Positions 1 to 7,896 are shown, numbered from the stretch's first letter. The stretch: 9,055 nt of DNA from Georgenia sp. (GCA_027322565.1 DAHVRG010000311.1:1-9055), one strand, 5' to 3'. The notes: generated by a model not told the origin, from the sequence alone. Program-made: numbers and translations.

Positions 1-1483
1 GATCGACGGTGAGGAGAAGCGCGGGCCGGTAGCCGCCGCCGCGCTCCTCGCCCCCGTCCTCGGGCGCGACCCGGCCGAGCTCGGGGCCGACCTCGTCGGC
101 GACTCGACCTTCGTCTACATCGCCCGCGGGCTCACCCCGGAGAAGTGGCGGGAGATCCTCGAGCTCGGCATCCCGGGCATCGAGCCCGAGCCCACGACCG
201 AGCGGATCTACCCCAACGGCAACACCGCCGGGAACATCCTCGGCTACGTCGGCCGGGACGGCGAGGGGCTGGCCGGCCTCGAGCTAGCCTTCGAGGACGC
301 GCTGCAGGGCGTGCCCGGGAGCAGTGTCGTGGAGGTCGGGCTGCACGGACAGTCGATCCCCACGGGGCTGCGGGAGGTCACGCCCGCCGAGCCGGGCGAC
401 ACCGTCCACACGACCATCGACCGCGACATCAACTTCCGGGCGCAGGAGGTCATCGAGGCGACGGTCGACCGGTACCAGGCCGCGTGGGGCGCCATGGTGG
501 TCCAGGAAATCGGCACCGGGCGCATCCTCGCCATCGCCGAGTCCGAGGCCGTCGACCCCAACAACTACCAGGACTCCCCGCCGGAGAACCGCGGCTCCCG
601 GGCCGTCCAGGCGGCCTACGAGCCCGGGTCGACGGGCAAGCTGCCCACCGTCGCCGCCGCTCTGGACAGCGGCGCGGTGACCCCGACGACAACCTTCACC
701 GCGCCCGACCGGTTCACCACACCCTCCGGACAGACCTTCTCCGACGCCGACCCGCACCCCACCGAGGAGCTCACCGTCGCCGGCATCCTCGCCACCTCGT
801 CCAACACGGGCACCGTCCAGATCGGCGACCGGATGAGCGACGAGGAGCGTTACGAGTACTTCCGCGCCTTCGGCCTGGGGGAGCGCACCGGGATCGAGCT
901 GCCCGGGGAGACCGCGGGGATCCTCGGCACGCCGGACACCTGGGACGGCCGCCAGCGGTACACGACGATGTTCGGCCAGGGCATGGCCGTCAACCTCCTG
1001 CAGAACACCGGGGTCGTCGCGACGCTGGGCAACGGCGGGGTGTACGTCCCCCCGCGACTCGTCGACGGCACGACCGACGGGGCCGGCCGCTTCCACGCCG
1101 CCCCGGAGCCCGAGGGCCGGCGCGTGGTCAGCGAGGAGACCGCCGACCAGATGATCACGATGATGGAGGGCGTCGTCTCCGAGGAGGGGACCGGCGTCCT
1201 CGGCCAATTCGACGGCTACCGCCTCGCCGGCAAGACGGGCACCGCCCAGGTACCGGACTCCAACGGCCGCCTCACCCGGACGGTGGCGAACTTCGTCGGC
1301 GTCGCGCCCGCGGAGGACCCGCAGTTCGCCGTCGGCATCGTCGTCTACCACCCGGGCCACCAGGTGCCGTCGTCCATCATCGCGGCACCCGCCTTCAAGG
1401 AGATCGCCGCCTTCACCCTCCAGCACCTCGGCATCCCGCCCTCGACGTCGCCACCCTCACTCTTCCCGTTGCGCGCAGAGTGA
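1..1483 (+). CDS. ftsI: Septal peptidoglycan transpeptidase FtsI (PBP3-like class B penicillin-binding protein), 5' partial
   Basis: Class B penicillin-binding protein that crosslinks septal peptidoglycan as partner of FtsW, acting outside the membrane. The reading frame is open from the window edge; the first full codon is at base 2, giving 493 visible residues. Numbering from there, the end of the PBP dimerisation domain is seen as RIYPNG at about 68-73 followed by a GYVG and GLAGLE stretch. The transpeptidase domain has all three active-site motifs: STGK with the nucleophile Ser210 (bases 629-640), SSN (797-805) and KTGT (1232-1243). The protein ends about 80 residues after KTGT, so it has no PASTA domains. 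Roughly 100 or more N-terminal residues, including the membrane anchor, lie outside the window, judged from usual family lengths of about 580-680. The downstream gene is murF rather than the expected murE. The last ten codons form a Pro/Ser tail using several codons rare in this window. FtsI rather than another class B PBP is inferred from the dcw context. Confidence 0.96.
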   Translation, partial: IDGEEKRGPVAAAALLAPVLGRDPAELGADLVGDSTFVYIARGLTPEKWREILELGIPGIEPEPTTERIYPNGNTAGNILGYVGRDGEGLAGLELAFEDALQGVPGSSVVEVGLHGQSIPTGLREVTPAEPGDTVHTTIDRDINFRAQEVIEATVDRYQAAWGAMVVQEIGTGRILAIAESEAVDPNNYQDSPPENRGSRAVQAAYEPGSTGKLPTVAAALDSGAVTPTTTFTAPDRFTTPSGQTFSDADPHPTEELTVAGILATSSNTGTVQIGDRMSDEERYEYFRAFGLGERTGIELPGETAGILGTPDTWDGRQRYTTMFGQGMAVNLLQNTGVVATLGNGGVYVPPRLVDGTTDGAGRFHAAPEPEGRRVVSEETADQMITMMEGVVSEEGTGVLGQFDGYRLAGKTGTAQVPDSNGRLTRTVANFVGVAPAEDPQFAVGIVVYHPGHQVPSSIIAAPAFKEIAAFTLQHLGIPPSTSPPSLFPLRAE

Positions 1484-1527
1484 CCTCGCTGCGGATAGAT
1501 TGTCGAGACGTGACTTCCGACGACCAG

Positions 1528-1544
1528 TGCCCCGGGCGGGGGCA
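1528..1544 (+). promoter_or_regulatory. Inverted repeat covering the murF ribosome binding site
   Basis: A perfect 6-base inverted repeat, TGCCCC and GGGGCA, separated by GGGCG, ends 3 bases before the murF GTG start at 1548. The G-run at 1538-1542 is the only Shine-Dalgarno-like sequence for that start, so a folded transcript would hide it. The repeat is seen directly. A regulatory role is inference, because short GC stems are common by chance in DNA of this composition. It lacks a U-tract, so it is not a good intrinsic terminator. Confidence 0.3.
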
Positions 1545-1547
1545 GCC

Positions 1548-2948
1548 GTGATCCAGCTCACCGTTGCCCAGCTCGCCCGAGCCGTCGGTGGACGGCCCGT
1601 GGGCGTCGACCCCGACCTGCTCGTCACCGGAGGGGTCGTCACCGACTCCCGGCTCGCCGGCCCCGGCTCGGTGTTCGTCGCGGTGCGCGGCGAGCGCACC
1701 GACGGCCACGACCACGCCGCCTCCGCCGTCGCCGCCGGTGCCGCCCTCGTCATCGCCGAGCGGCCGGTCGACGCCCCGCACGTCCTCGTGACCGACTCCG
1801 TCACCGCCCTCGGCGAGCTCGCCCGCCACGTCCTGGCCGTCCTGCGTGCCGAGGGCGAGCTCCGCGTCGTCGGCCTCACCGGGTCGGTCGGGAAGACGAC
1901 GACGAAGGACGTCCTGGCCCAGGTCCTCGCCCAGGCCGGACCGACCGTCGCGCCGCGGGAGTCCTTCAACAACGAGATCGGCCTGCCCCTCACCGTCCTG
2001 TCCGCGACGCGGGAGACCCGCTACCTCGTGCTCGAGATGGGGGCGAGCGGCCCCGGGCACATCGCCTACCTCACCCGCATCGCCCCGCTCGACGTCGCCG
2101 TCGTCCTCATCGTCGGGCACGCCCACATGGGGGGCTTCGGCTCCATCGACGCCGTGGCCCGCGCCAAGGCGGAGATCGTCGCGGGACTGCGCGCCGACGG
2201 CACCGCGGTGCTCAACGCCGACGACCGGCGGGTCGCCTCGATGGCCGCCGGAGCGCCCGGGCCGGTGGTGTGGTTCGGTCGCGGCGAGGACGCCGACGTC
2301 CGTGCCGGCGACATCACCCTCGACGAGCAGGCCCGCCCCTCCTTCGTCCTGGACACCGACGCCTCCGGCGCCCGCACCCGCCACCGTGTCCGGCTCGCCC
2401 TCCACGGCGAGCACCAGGTCTCCAACGCCCTCGCCGTCGCCGGCGCCGCGCTCGCCCTCGGGCTGGACCCCGGGTTCGTCGCCGGGGCGCTGAGCGAGGC
2501 CCACCGGGTGAGCGCCCACCGCATGGCGGTGACCGCGCGCCCGGACGGCGTCACCGTCGTCGACGACGCCTACAACGCCAACCCCGACTCGATGGCCGCC
2601 GCCCTGCGCGCCGTCGCCGCCATGCCCGCACGGCGCCGGGTCGCCGTCCTCGGCGAGATGCTCGAGCTCGGCGACGAGACGGACGTGGCGCACGAGGAGG
2701 CCGGCCGCCTCGCGGCCGAGCTCGGCATCGACGTCGTCGTCGCGCCCGGCCCGGCCGGCCCGCCCGTACGCCGCGGCGACGGCACCGACGGCCCCCGAGT
2801 CCACACACCCACCGATGTCGACGCGGCCGCCGCGCTGCTCGACGAGCTCCTCCAGGAGGGCGACCTCGTGCTGCTCAAGGGATCCAACGGCTCCGGCGTG
2901 TGGCGCCTGGCCGAACAGCTCACCGAAGGGGGTGGCGCGGAGTGGTGA
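1548..2948 (+). CDS. murF: UDP-N-acetylmuramoyl-tripeptide--D-alanyl-D-alanine ligase MurF
   Basis: Cytoplasmic ATP-dependent ligase that adds D-Ala-D-Ala to UDP-MurNAc-tripeptide, completing the soluble pentapeptide precursor. The 466 residues match the family's usual length. The start is GTG at 1548 because it gives the typical MurF N-terminus ([15 protein letters not shown]) and has a G-run at 1538-1542. In-frame TTG 1500 and GTG 1527 would add 16 or 7 unconserved residues and lack a ribosome binding site. Visible motifs are the P-loop GSVGKTTT (112-119, Lys116), SFNNEIG (139-145), EMGAS (163-167), HQVSN (289-293, the HNxxN position with Gln for the first Asn), [11 protein letters not shown] (339-349), and LGEMLELG and KGSNGSG towards the C-terminus. 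It is a single MurF with no fused MurE domain. A 64-base gap separates it from ftsI, and its stop codon lies inside the mraY start region. Confidence 0.96.
   Translation: MIQLTVAQLARAVGGRPVGVDPDLLVTGGVVTDSRLAGPGSVFVAVRGERTDGHDHAASAVAAGAALVIAERPVDAPHVLVTDSVTALGELARHVLAVLRAEGELRVVGLTGSVGKTTTKDVLAQVLAQAGPTVAPRESFNNEIGLPLTVLSATRETRYLVLEMGASGPGHIAYLTRIAPLDVAVVLIVGHAHMGGFGSIDAVARAKAEIVAGLRADGTAVLNADDRRVASMAAGAPGPVVWFGRGEDADVRAGDITLDEQARPSFVLDTDASGARTRHRVRLALHGEHQVSNALAVAGAALALGLDPGFVAGALSEAHRVSAHRMAVTARPDGVTVVDDAYNANPDSMAAALRAVAAMPARRRVAVLGEMLELGDETDVAHEEAGRLAAELGIDVVVAPGPAGPPVRRGDGTDGPRVHTPTDVDAAAALLDELLQEGDLVLLKGSNGSGVWRLAEQLTEGGGAEW
2925..2932 (+). promoter_or_regulatory. Ribosome binding site of mraY, inside the murF 3' end
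   Basis: GAAGGGGG lies 9 bases before GTG 2942 and 12 bases before the adjacent in-frame GTG 2945. The spacing favours 2942, while 2945 would give the 4-base GTGA overlap seen at several later junctions. The two choices differ by one residue. Confidence 0.5.
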
Positions 2949-4033
2949 CCGTCCTCGTGGCGGGAGCCACGGCCCTCGTCATCGCCCTCTTCGGCACCCC
3001 GCTGTTCATCCGGTTCCTCGTCAAGCGGAACTACGGGCAGTTCATCCGGCAGGACGGACCCACCGCGCACTACACCAAGCGCGGCACCCCGACCATGGGC
3101 GGGGTCATCATCATCCTCGCCACCGTCGTCGGCTACGCCGTGTCCAACTTCGTCGCCGGCCGCCCCCCGAACGCCTCCGGGCTGCTCCTCCTCTTCCTCA
3201 TCGTCGGGCTCGGCGTCATCGGCTTCGCCGACGACTACATCAAGATCAGCCGCCAGCGCTCGCTCGGCCTGCGGGCCCGCTGGAAGATCATCGGGCAGGC
3301 GGCGGTCGGCATCACCTTCGCGGTGCTCGCCCTGAAGTTCCCGAACGAGAACTTCCGCACGCCGGGCTCGACGCACATCTCCGTCGTCCGGGACACGTCG
3401 ATCGACCTCGCCTTCGCCGGGCCGGTGCTCGGCCTCATCCTCTTCATCCTCTGGGCGAACTTCCTCATCACCGCGTGGTCCAACGCGGTCAACCTCACCG
3501 ACGGCCTCGACGGGCTGGCGACCGGCGCCTCGGCCATGGTCTTCGCCGCGTACACGGTGATCTCCATGTGGCAGGCCAACCAGAACTGCCAGTTCCTCAC
3601 CGACCCGGGCGCCGCGTGGTCGGCCTGCTACGAGGTGCGCGACCCGCGCGACCTCTCGCTCATCGGCGCCGCCCTCATCGGCGCCTGCCTCGGCTTCCTG
3701 TGGTGGAACGCCTCACCGGCCCAGATCTTCATGGGCGACACCGGCTCGCTCGCACTGGGCGGGGCCATCGCCGGCTTCTCGATCCTCACCCACACCCAGT
3801 TCCTCGCCATCGTCATCGGCGGGCTCTTCGTCGTCATCGTCATGAGCGACGTCATCCAGATCGGCTTCTTCAAGGCGACCGGCAGACGCGTGTTCCGGAT
3901 GGCGCCCCTGCACCACCACTTCGAGCTCGGCGGCTGGGGAGAGGTGACGATCGTCATCCGGTTCTGGCTCATCGCCGCGCTGTGCGTCGCGCTCGGGCTC
4001 GGCGCGTTCTACGCGGAGTGGGTGACGGCGTGA
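2942..4033 (+). CDS. mraY: Phospho-N-acetylmuramoyl-pentapeptide transferase MraY
   Basis: Integral membrane enzyme that transfers phospho-MurNAc-pentapeptide from UDP to undecaprenyl phosphate, making lipid I on the cytoplasmic face. The 363 residues are a normal full length, with about ten hydrophobic segments. Visible family motifs are KRGTPTMGG (46-54), the Asp pair in FADDYIK (Asp97, Asp98), NLTDGLDG (184-191), FMGDTGS (Asp266) and the HHH triplet (324-326), so the catalytic set is complete. A loop between NLTDGLDG and MGDTGS, predicted outside the membrane from MraY topology, carries Cys216 and Cys229. The start could be GTG 2942 or GTG 2945; 2942 is chosen for ribosome-binding-site spacing. 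It overlaps murF by 7 bases (4 with the other start), and its stop overlaps the murD start in GTGA, implying translational coupling on both sides. Confidence 0.97.
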   Translation: MVTVLVAGATALVIALFGTPLFIRFLVKRNYGQFIRQDGPTAHYTKRGTPTMGGVIIILATVVGYAVSNFVAGRPPNASGLLLLFLIVGLGVIGFADDYIKISRQRSLGLRARWKIIGQAAVGITFAVLALKFPNENFRTPGSTHISVVRDTSIDLAFAGPVLGLILFILWANFLITAWSNAVNLTDGLDGLATGASAMVFAAYTVISMWQANQNCQFLTDPGAAWSACYEVRDPRDLSLIGAALIGACLGFLWWNASPAQIFMGDTGSLALGGAIAGFSILTHTQFLAIVIGGLFVVIVMSDVIQIGFFKATGRRVFRMAPLHHHFELGGWGEVTIVIRFWLIAALCVALGLGAFYAEWVTA

Positions 4034-5481
4034 CCACGCTGGACGGGGCCCGGGTCGCCGTCGTCGGGCTGGGCGCCTCCGGCCGCGCTGCCGCCGAGGT
4101 GCTCACCAGCCTGGGCGCCCGCGTGCGCGGGCTCGACCGCAGCGCGGCCGCGGTCGAGGCGGCCCGGGCCGAGCTCGGGCCGGGCGTGGAGCTGGCCGCC
4201 GACGCCGACGACGAGGCGCTGGCCGACGCCGTGCTCGACGCGGCCACGGACCTCGCCGTCGTCTCCCCGGGCGTGCCGGCGACCTCGCCGCTGCTCACCC
4301 GGGCCGCCGCCCGCGGCCTGCCGTGCTGGAGCGAGGTCGAGCTGGCCTGGCGGGTGCAGCCCGCCGGGGCGCGGCCGCCGTGGCTGACCATCACCGGGAC
4401 GAACGGCAAGACGACGACCGTCGGCATGCTCAGTGCCATCCTCACCGCGGCAGGGCTGCGCGCCCCGGCGGTCGGGAACGTGGGCACCCCCGTCGTCCGG
4501 GTCGCCGCCGAGGGTGGCGTCGACGCCCTGGCGGTCGAGCTCTCCAGCTTCCAGCTCCACCTCACCCACACCGTCGCCCCGCTCGCCTCGGTGTGCCTGA
4601 ACATCGCCCCCGACCACCTCGACTGGCACGGCTCCTTCGCCGCCTACCGCGCCGACAAGGCGCGCGTGTACGAGCGCACCGTCCGCGCCTGCGTCTACAC
4701 CGACGCGGCCACCCGTGCGATGGTCGAGCAGGCCGACGTCGCCGAGGGCGCCCGGGGCATCGGCGCCGTGCTCGGCACCCCGGCCGTCGGCGAGCTCGGC
4801 ATCGTCGAGGACGTCCTGTGCGACCGCGCCTTCGAGCCCCGCCGCCAGACCCACGCCCTCCCGCTCGCCACCCTCGCCGACCTCGCCCACCTGGCCCCCA
4901 CCCCCGGGGGGCAGGTCCCGGGCCACGTCGTCGCCGACGCGCTCGCCGCCGCCGCCCTCGCCCGCGCCCAGGGGGTCCCCCCGGAGGCGGTCGCCGCCGG
5001 GCTGCGTGCTTTCGACGGCGGCCGGCATCGGATCGAGGTCGTCACCACCCGCGGCGGCGTCACCTGGGTCGACGACTCCAAGGCGACCAACGCCCACGCC
5101 GCCCGGGCGAGCCTCGCCGCACTGCCCGCCGGGCGCGGGGTGTGGGTCGCCGGTGGGCTGGCCAAGGGCGCCACCTTCGACGAGCTCGTCCGCGACGTCG
5201 CCGACCGGCTCCGCGCCGTCGTCCTCATCGGTGTCGACCGCGCCCCGCTGCGCGACGCACTTGCCCGACACGCGCCCCAGGTACCGGTGACCGAGGTGAC
5301 CGCTGGTGACACTGGGGACGTGATGAGCCACGCCGTCGCCGCAGCAGCGCGCCACGCCCGGCCGGGCGACACCGTGCTGCTCGCCCCCGCGTGTGCCTCG
5401 ATGGACCAGTTCGCCGACTACGGCGCGCGGGGCGACGCCTTCGCCGCCGCCGTCCGTGACCTGCCCGGGGAGCCGGCATGA
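4030..5481 (+). CDS. murD: UDP-N-acetylmuramoyl-L-alanine--D-glutamate ligase MurD
   Basis: Cytoplasmic ATP-dependent ligase that adds D-Glu to UDP-MurNAc-L-Ala. At 483 residues it is slightly longer than E. coli MurD. It opens with a Rossmann-like UDP-binding fold ([10 protein letters not shown], from about residue 9), then the P-loop TGTNGKTTT (122-130, Lys127), ELSSFQL (170-176), [10 protein letters not shown] (191-200), Lys210 at the position of the carbamylated lysine of Mur ligases, [16 protein letters not shown] (348-354) and a C-terminal [11 protein letters not shown] (451-461). The HNxxN motif of the central domain is replaced by HVVAD (299-303), which I recall as shared in part with mycobacterial MurD. 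The start is GTG 4030 inside GTGA with the mraY stop. GGAG at 4015-4018 is a plausible but distant ribosome binding site; GTG 4018 is a weaker alternative. It ends in an ATGA overlap with ftsW. Confidence 0.96.
   Translation: MTTLDGARVAVVGLGASGRAAAEVLTSLGARVRGLDRSAAAVEAARAELGPGVELAADADDEALADAVLDAATDLAVVSPGVPATSPLLTRAAARGLPCWSEVELAWRVQPAGARPPWLTITGTNGKTTTVGMLSAILTAAGLRAPAVGNVGTPVVRVAAEGGVDALAVELSSFQLHLTHTVAPLASVCLNIAPDHLDWHGSFAAYRADKARVYERTVRACVYTDAATRAMVEQADVAEGARGIGAVLGTPAVGELGIVEDVLCDRAFEPRRQTHALPLATLADLAHLAPTPGGQVPGHVVADALAAAALARAQGVPPEAVAAGLRAFDGGRHRIEVVTTRGGVTWVDDSKATNAHAARASLAALPAGRGVWVAGGLAKGATFDELVRDVADRLRAVVLIGVDRAPLRDALARHAPQVPVTEVTAGDTGDVMSHAVAAAARHARPGDTVLLAPACASMDQFADYGARGDAFAAAVRDLPGEPA
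5467..5472 (+). promoter_or_regulatory. Ribosome binding site of ftsW
   Basis: GGGGAG ends 5 bases before ATG 5478, within the last murD codons. It is among the best Shine-Dalgarno matches in the cluster and fixes the ftsW start in the ATGA overlap. Confidence 0.65.
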
Positions 5482-6788
5482 CGGCCGTGCAGCCGGCCGG
5501 GTTCCCGCGGCCGGCCCTGCCCGGGCGCCGGTCCGGCACCCCCGCGCGCCGTACCCACGTGCGCGACGGCAACCGCGGGGACACCCGCGACACCACCGAC
5601 CCCCTCGTCCGGGGCCCCGCCGTGCTCAGCTACTACGTCGTCGGCGGTGCCACCCTCCTGCTCCTGGCCATCGGCGTCGTCATGGTGCTCTCCGCCTCCT
5701 CGATCACCTCGATCCGCGAGACCGGCACGCCCTACGGCTACTTCCTCGACCAGGCGAAGTTCGCCCTCGTCGGGGTGCCGGCGATGGTCGTCGCCAGCCG
5801 CATCCCGGTGCGGTGGTACCGGCGCCTGGCGTGGCCCGCCCTCGGGCTCGGGCTGGTGCTCCAGTCGCTCATCCTCTCGCCCCTCGCCCGGGGCGAGAAG
5901 GGCAACACGAACTGGATCTACCTGCCAGGCCTCGGGCAGACGATCCAGCCCTCGGAGTTCCTCAAGCTCGCGCTCGCGGTGTGGCTCGGCCTCGTCCTCG
6001 CCCGCAAGGCACACCTGCTCCACCGGCCGATGCACGTCCTCGTCCCGGGCCTCGTCGTCTCCGCGGCCGCACTCGGGCTCGTCCTCGCCGGGCACGACCT
6101 CGGCACCGCGCTCGTCGTCGCCGCGGTGGTCGCCGGCGCACTGTTCGTCGCCGGTGTCCCGCTGCGCTGGTTCGGCGTCGCGCTCGTCGCGGGGGCGGGG
6201 CTCGTGTCCTTCCTCGTCATCGACTCCGACAACCGGATGCAGCGGATCATGGCCGTCTTCGGGGGCGACTGCGACACCTCGGCCGCGTGCTACCAGACCC
6301 TCCACGGCCTCTACGGGCTCGGCACCGGCGGCATCTCCGGGGTGGGCCTCGGTGCCTCGCGGGAGAAGTGGGCCTACCTGCCCGAGGCCCACAACGACTA
6401 CATCTTCGCCATCCTCGGCGAGGAGCTCGGACTCCTGGGCACCCTCCTCGTGCTCGGCCTGTTCACCGCGCTCGCCGTGGGGATGTTCCGCATCGTGCGC
6501 CGGCACACCGACCCGTTCGTCAAGATCACCACCGGCGCCATCGCCGCCTGGATCCTGGGCCAGGCGCTCATCAACATCGGGGTGGTCATCGGCTTCCTCC
6601 CGGTCATCGGGGTCCCGCTGCCCCTCGTCTCGGCGGGCGGGTCCGCGCTCATCGCCACCCTGCTCGCGATGGGTGTCGTCCTCGCCTTCGCCCGGGACGA
6701 GCCGGGGGCCGCCGCGGCGCTGCGCGCCCGCCGCGGGGCGGTGCGGCGCTCCCTGGCGGTCGTCGTGGGCAGGCGGGGCCGTGGCTGA
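5478..6788 (+). CDS. ftsW: SEDS-family septal peptidoglycan glycosyltransferase FtsW
   Basis: SEDS membrane protein that polymerises lipid II into septal glycan strands together with the class B PBP FtsI. It has 436 residues. The first roughly 47 are an Arg/Pro-rich, hydrophilic, presumably cytoplasmic tail, followed by about ten hydrophobic segments and a basic C-terminal tail of about 30 residues. Visible motifs are GHDLGTA (around Asp207), GLGASREKWAYLPEAHNDYIFA with Asp307 at the position of the proposed catalytic Asp of FtsW/RodA, GEELG just after it, and LVSAGGSALIA near the end. The large extracytoplasmic loop before the catalytic motif holds Cys265 and Cys271. FtsW rather than RodA is inferred from the dcw location between murD and murG. 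It is the only gene here starting with ATG; it overlaps murD by 4 bases and murG by 8. Confidence 0.95.
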   Translation: MTAVQPAGFPRPALPGRRSGTPARRTHVRDGNRGDTRDTTDPLVRGPAVLSYYVVGGATLLLLAIGVVMVLSASSITSIRETGTPYGYFLDQAKFALVGVPAMVVASRIPVRWYRRLAWPALGLGLVLQSLILSPLARGEKGNTNWIYLPGLGQTIQPSEFLKLALAVWLGLVLARKAHLLHRPMHVLVPGLVVSAAALGLVLAGHDLGTALVVAAVVAGALFVAGVPLRWFGVALVAGAGLVSFLVIDSDNRMQRIMAVFGGDCDTSAACYQTLHGLYGLGTGGISGVGLGASREKWAYLPEAHNDYIFAILGEELGLLGTLLVLGLFTALAVGMFRIVRRHTDPFVKITTGAIAAWILGQALINIGVVIGFLPVIGVPLPLVSAGGSALIATLLAMGVVLAFARDEPGAAAALRARRGAVRRSLAVVVGRRGRG

Positions 6789-7896
6789 GCTGCGCTCCCT
6801 GCTCGCCGGTGGCGGTACCGCCGGCCACGTCAACCCGCTGCTCGCCACCGCCACCGCGCTCGCCGCCCTGCCCGGCGGCGCCGAGCTCACCGTCCTCGGC
6901 ACCCAGGAGGGGCTGGAGGCGCGGCTCGTGCCGGAGGCCGGGCTCCCGCTGCAGATCGTCCCGCGGACACCGCTGCCGCGCCGCCCCTCCGTCGACCTGC
7001 TCCGGCTGCCGGGCCGGCTGCGTGCCGCCGTGCGGGCCGCCCGGGAGGCCATCACCGGCACGCGGGCCCAGGTGGTCGTCGGCTTCGGGGGCTACGTCGC
7101 CACCCCGGCCTACCTCGCCGCCCGCCGGCTCGGCGTGCCGATCGTCATCCACGAGCAGAACGCCCGCCCCGGTCTGGCCAACCGGCTCGGTGCGCGGTGG
7201 GCGCGGCACGTCGCCGTCACCTTCCCCGGCACACCCCTGCCGCGGGCGACGCTCACCGGGCTGCCGCTGCGGGCGGCTATCGCCGACCTCGTCGCGGAGC
7301 GCGCCGCAGACGCCGCCGCGCGTCGGCGCGCCGGGGCCGCCGCCCTCGGCCTCGACCCGGACCGCACCACCCTGCTCGTCACCGGCGGCTCCCTCGGCGC
7401 CCAGCGGATCAACGACGCCGTCGCCGCCGGCGCCGGCGCGCTCGACGAGGCAGGGGTCCAGGTGCTCCACCTCACCGGCCAGGGCAAGGACGCGCCGGTC
7501 CGCGCCGCCACCGACGCGCTCCGGAGCTACCACGTGCGGGCCTACCTCGACGACATGGCCAGTGCCTACGCCGCCGCCGACCTCGTCCTGTGCCGCGCCG
7601 GCGCGGGCACGGTGAGCGAGCTCGCCGCGCTCGGTCTGCCCGCCGTCTACGTGCCGTTGCCCATCGGCAACGGCGAGCAGCGACGCAACGCCGCGGACGT
7701 CGTCGCCGCCGGGGGCGGGACCCTCGTCGCCGACGCCGACCTCACCCCCGACTACGTCACCGGGCCGCTCCGCGCGCTCCTGGCCGACCGCGAGCGCCTG
7801 GCCGAGATGGGCCGGGCCGCCGCGGGTGCGGGCATCCGGGACGGCGCCGCGCGACTCGCGGAGCTCGTCGTGCGCGCCGCGCGGGAGCGGACGTGA
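6781..7896 (+). CDS. murG: Lipid II synthase MurG (UDP-GlcNAc:lipid I N-acetylglucosaminyltransferase)
   Basis: Peripheral membrane GT-B glycosyltransferase that adds GlcNAc to lipid I on the cytoplasmic face, giving lipid II. The 371 residues are standard length. Both Rossmann halves are clear: N-terminal GGGTAGHVNP (10-19), GFGGYV (101-106) and HEQNARPG (124-131) for the lipid I side, and C-terminal TGGSLGAQRIN (201-211), CRAGAGTVSEL (271-281) and PIGNGEQRRNA (294-304, with Gln300) for the UDP-GlcNAc side. The start is GTG 6781, inside the ftsW 3' end with an 8-base overlap, and leaves only eight residues before the glycine-rich loop, as expected. The upstream GGCGGGG is too close to be a good ribosome binding site, so initiation probably depends on ribosomes finishing ftsW. 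The stop overlaps the murC start in GTGA. Confidence 0.97.
   Translation: MAELRSLLAGGGTAGHVNPLLATATALAALPGGAELTVLGTQEGLEARLVPEAGLPLQIVPRTPLPRRPSVDLLRLPGRLRAAVRAAREAITGTRAQVVVGFGGYVATPAYLAARRLGVPIVIHEQNARPGLANRLGARWARHVAVTFPGTPLPRATLTGLPLRAAIADLVAERAADAAARRRAGAAALGLDPDRTTLLVTGGSLGAQRINDAVAAGAGALDEAGVQVLHLTGQGKDAPVRAATDALRSYHVRAYLDDMASAYAAADLVLCRAGAGTVSELAALGLPAVYVPLPIGNGEQRRNAADVVAAGGGTLVADADLTPDYVTGPLRALLADRERLAEMGRAAAGAGIRDGAARLAELVVRAARERT
7883..7887 (+). promoter_or_regulatory. Ribosome binding site of murC
   Basis: GGGAG ends 5 bases before GTG 7893 and lies within the last murG codons. It supports the GTGA-overlap start. Confidence 0.6.

Noticed and set aside
629..640. STGK instead of the commoner S-T/V-x-K spellings in FtsI as a sign of an altered active site
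   Set aside because: The nucleophile Ser and the Lys of SxxK are both present and the two middle positions vary in the family; SxN and KTG are intact.
284..1426. Long open frame on the - strand opposite ftsI, and similar ones opposite murF, murD, ftsW, murG and murC
   Set aside because: High GC removes stop codons from all frames. The translations are Arg/Gly/Ala-rich and low in complexity with no family motif, while the + strand frames have complete catalytic motifs.
1500..1547. TTG 1500 or GTG 1527 as the murF start
   Set aside because: No Shine-Dalgarno upstream, and the extra residues are Arg-rich and not part of the normal MurF N-terminus; GTG 1548 fits better.
1484..1547. Intrinsic terminator after ftsI
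   Set aside because: The only stem (1528-1544) is short, has no following T-run, and ends directly at the murF start.
2815..4029. Upstream extension of the murD frame through mraY
   Set aside because: The frame is open only because of base composition. The MurD family N-terminus begins just after GTG 4030, and upstream residues are a His/Arg-rich shadow of mraY.
4901..4982. A compensating pair of frameshifts between the murD homopolymers as the cause of the HVVAD motif
   Set aside because: The residues between the runs read as a normal MurD helix ([12 protein letters not shown]) in the current frame, so no frameshift is needed.
5393..7615. Long alternate + strand frame across ftsW and murG
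   Set aside because: Arg/Pro/Ala-rich shadow translation with no domain signal, overlapping two clearly real genes.
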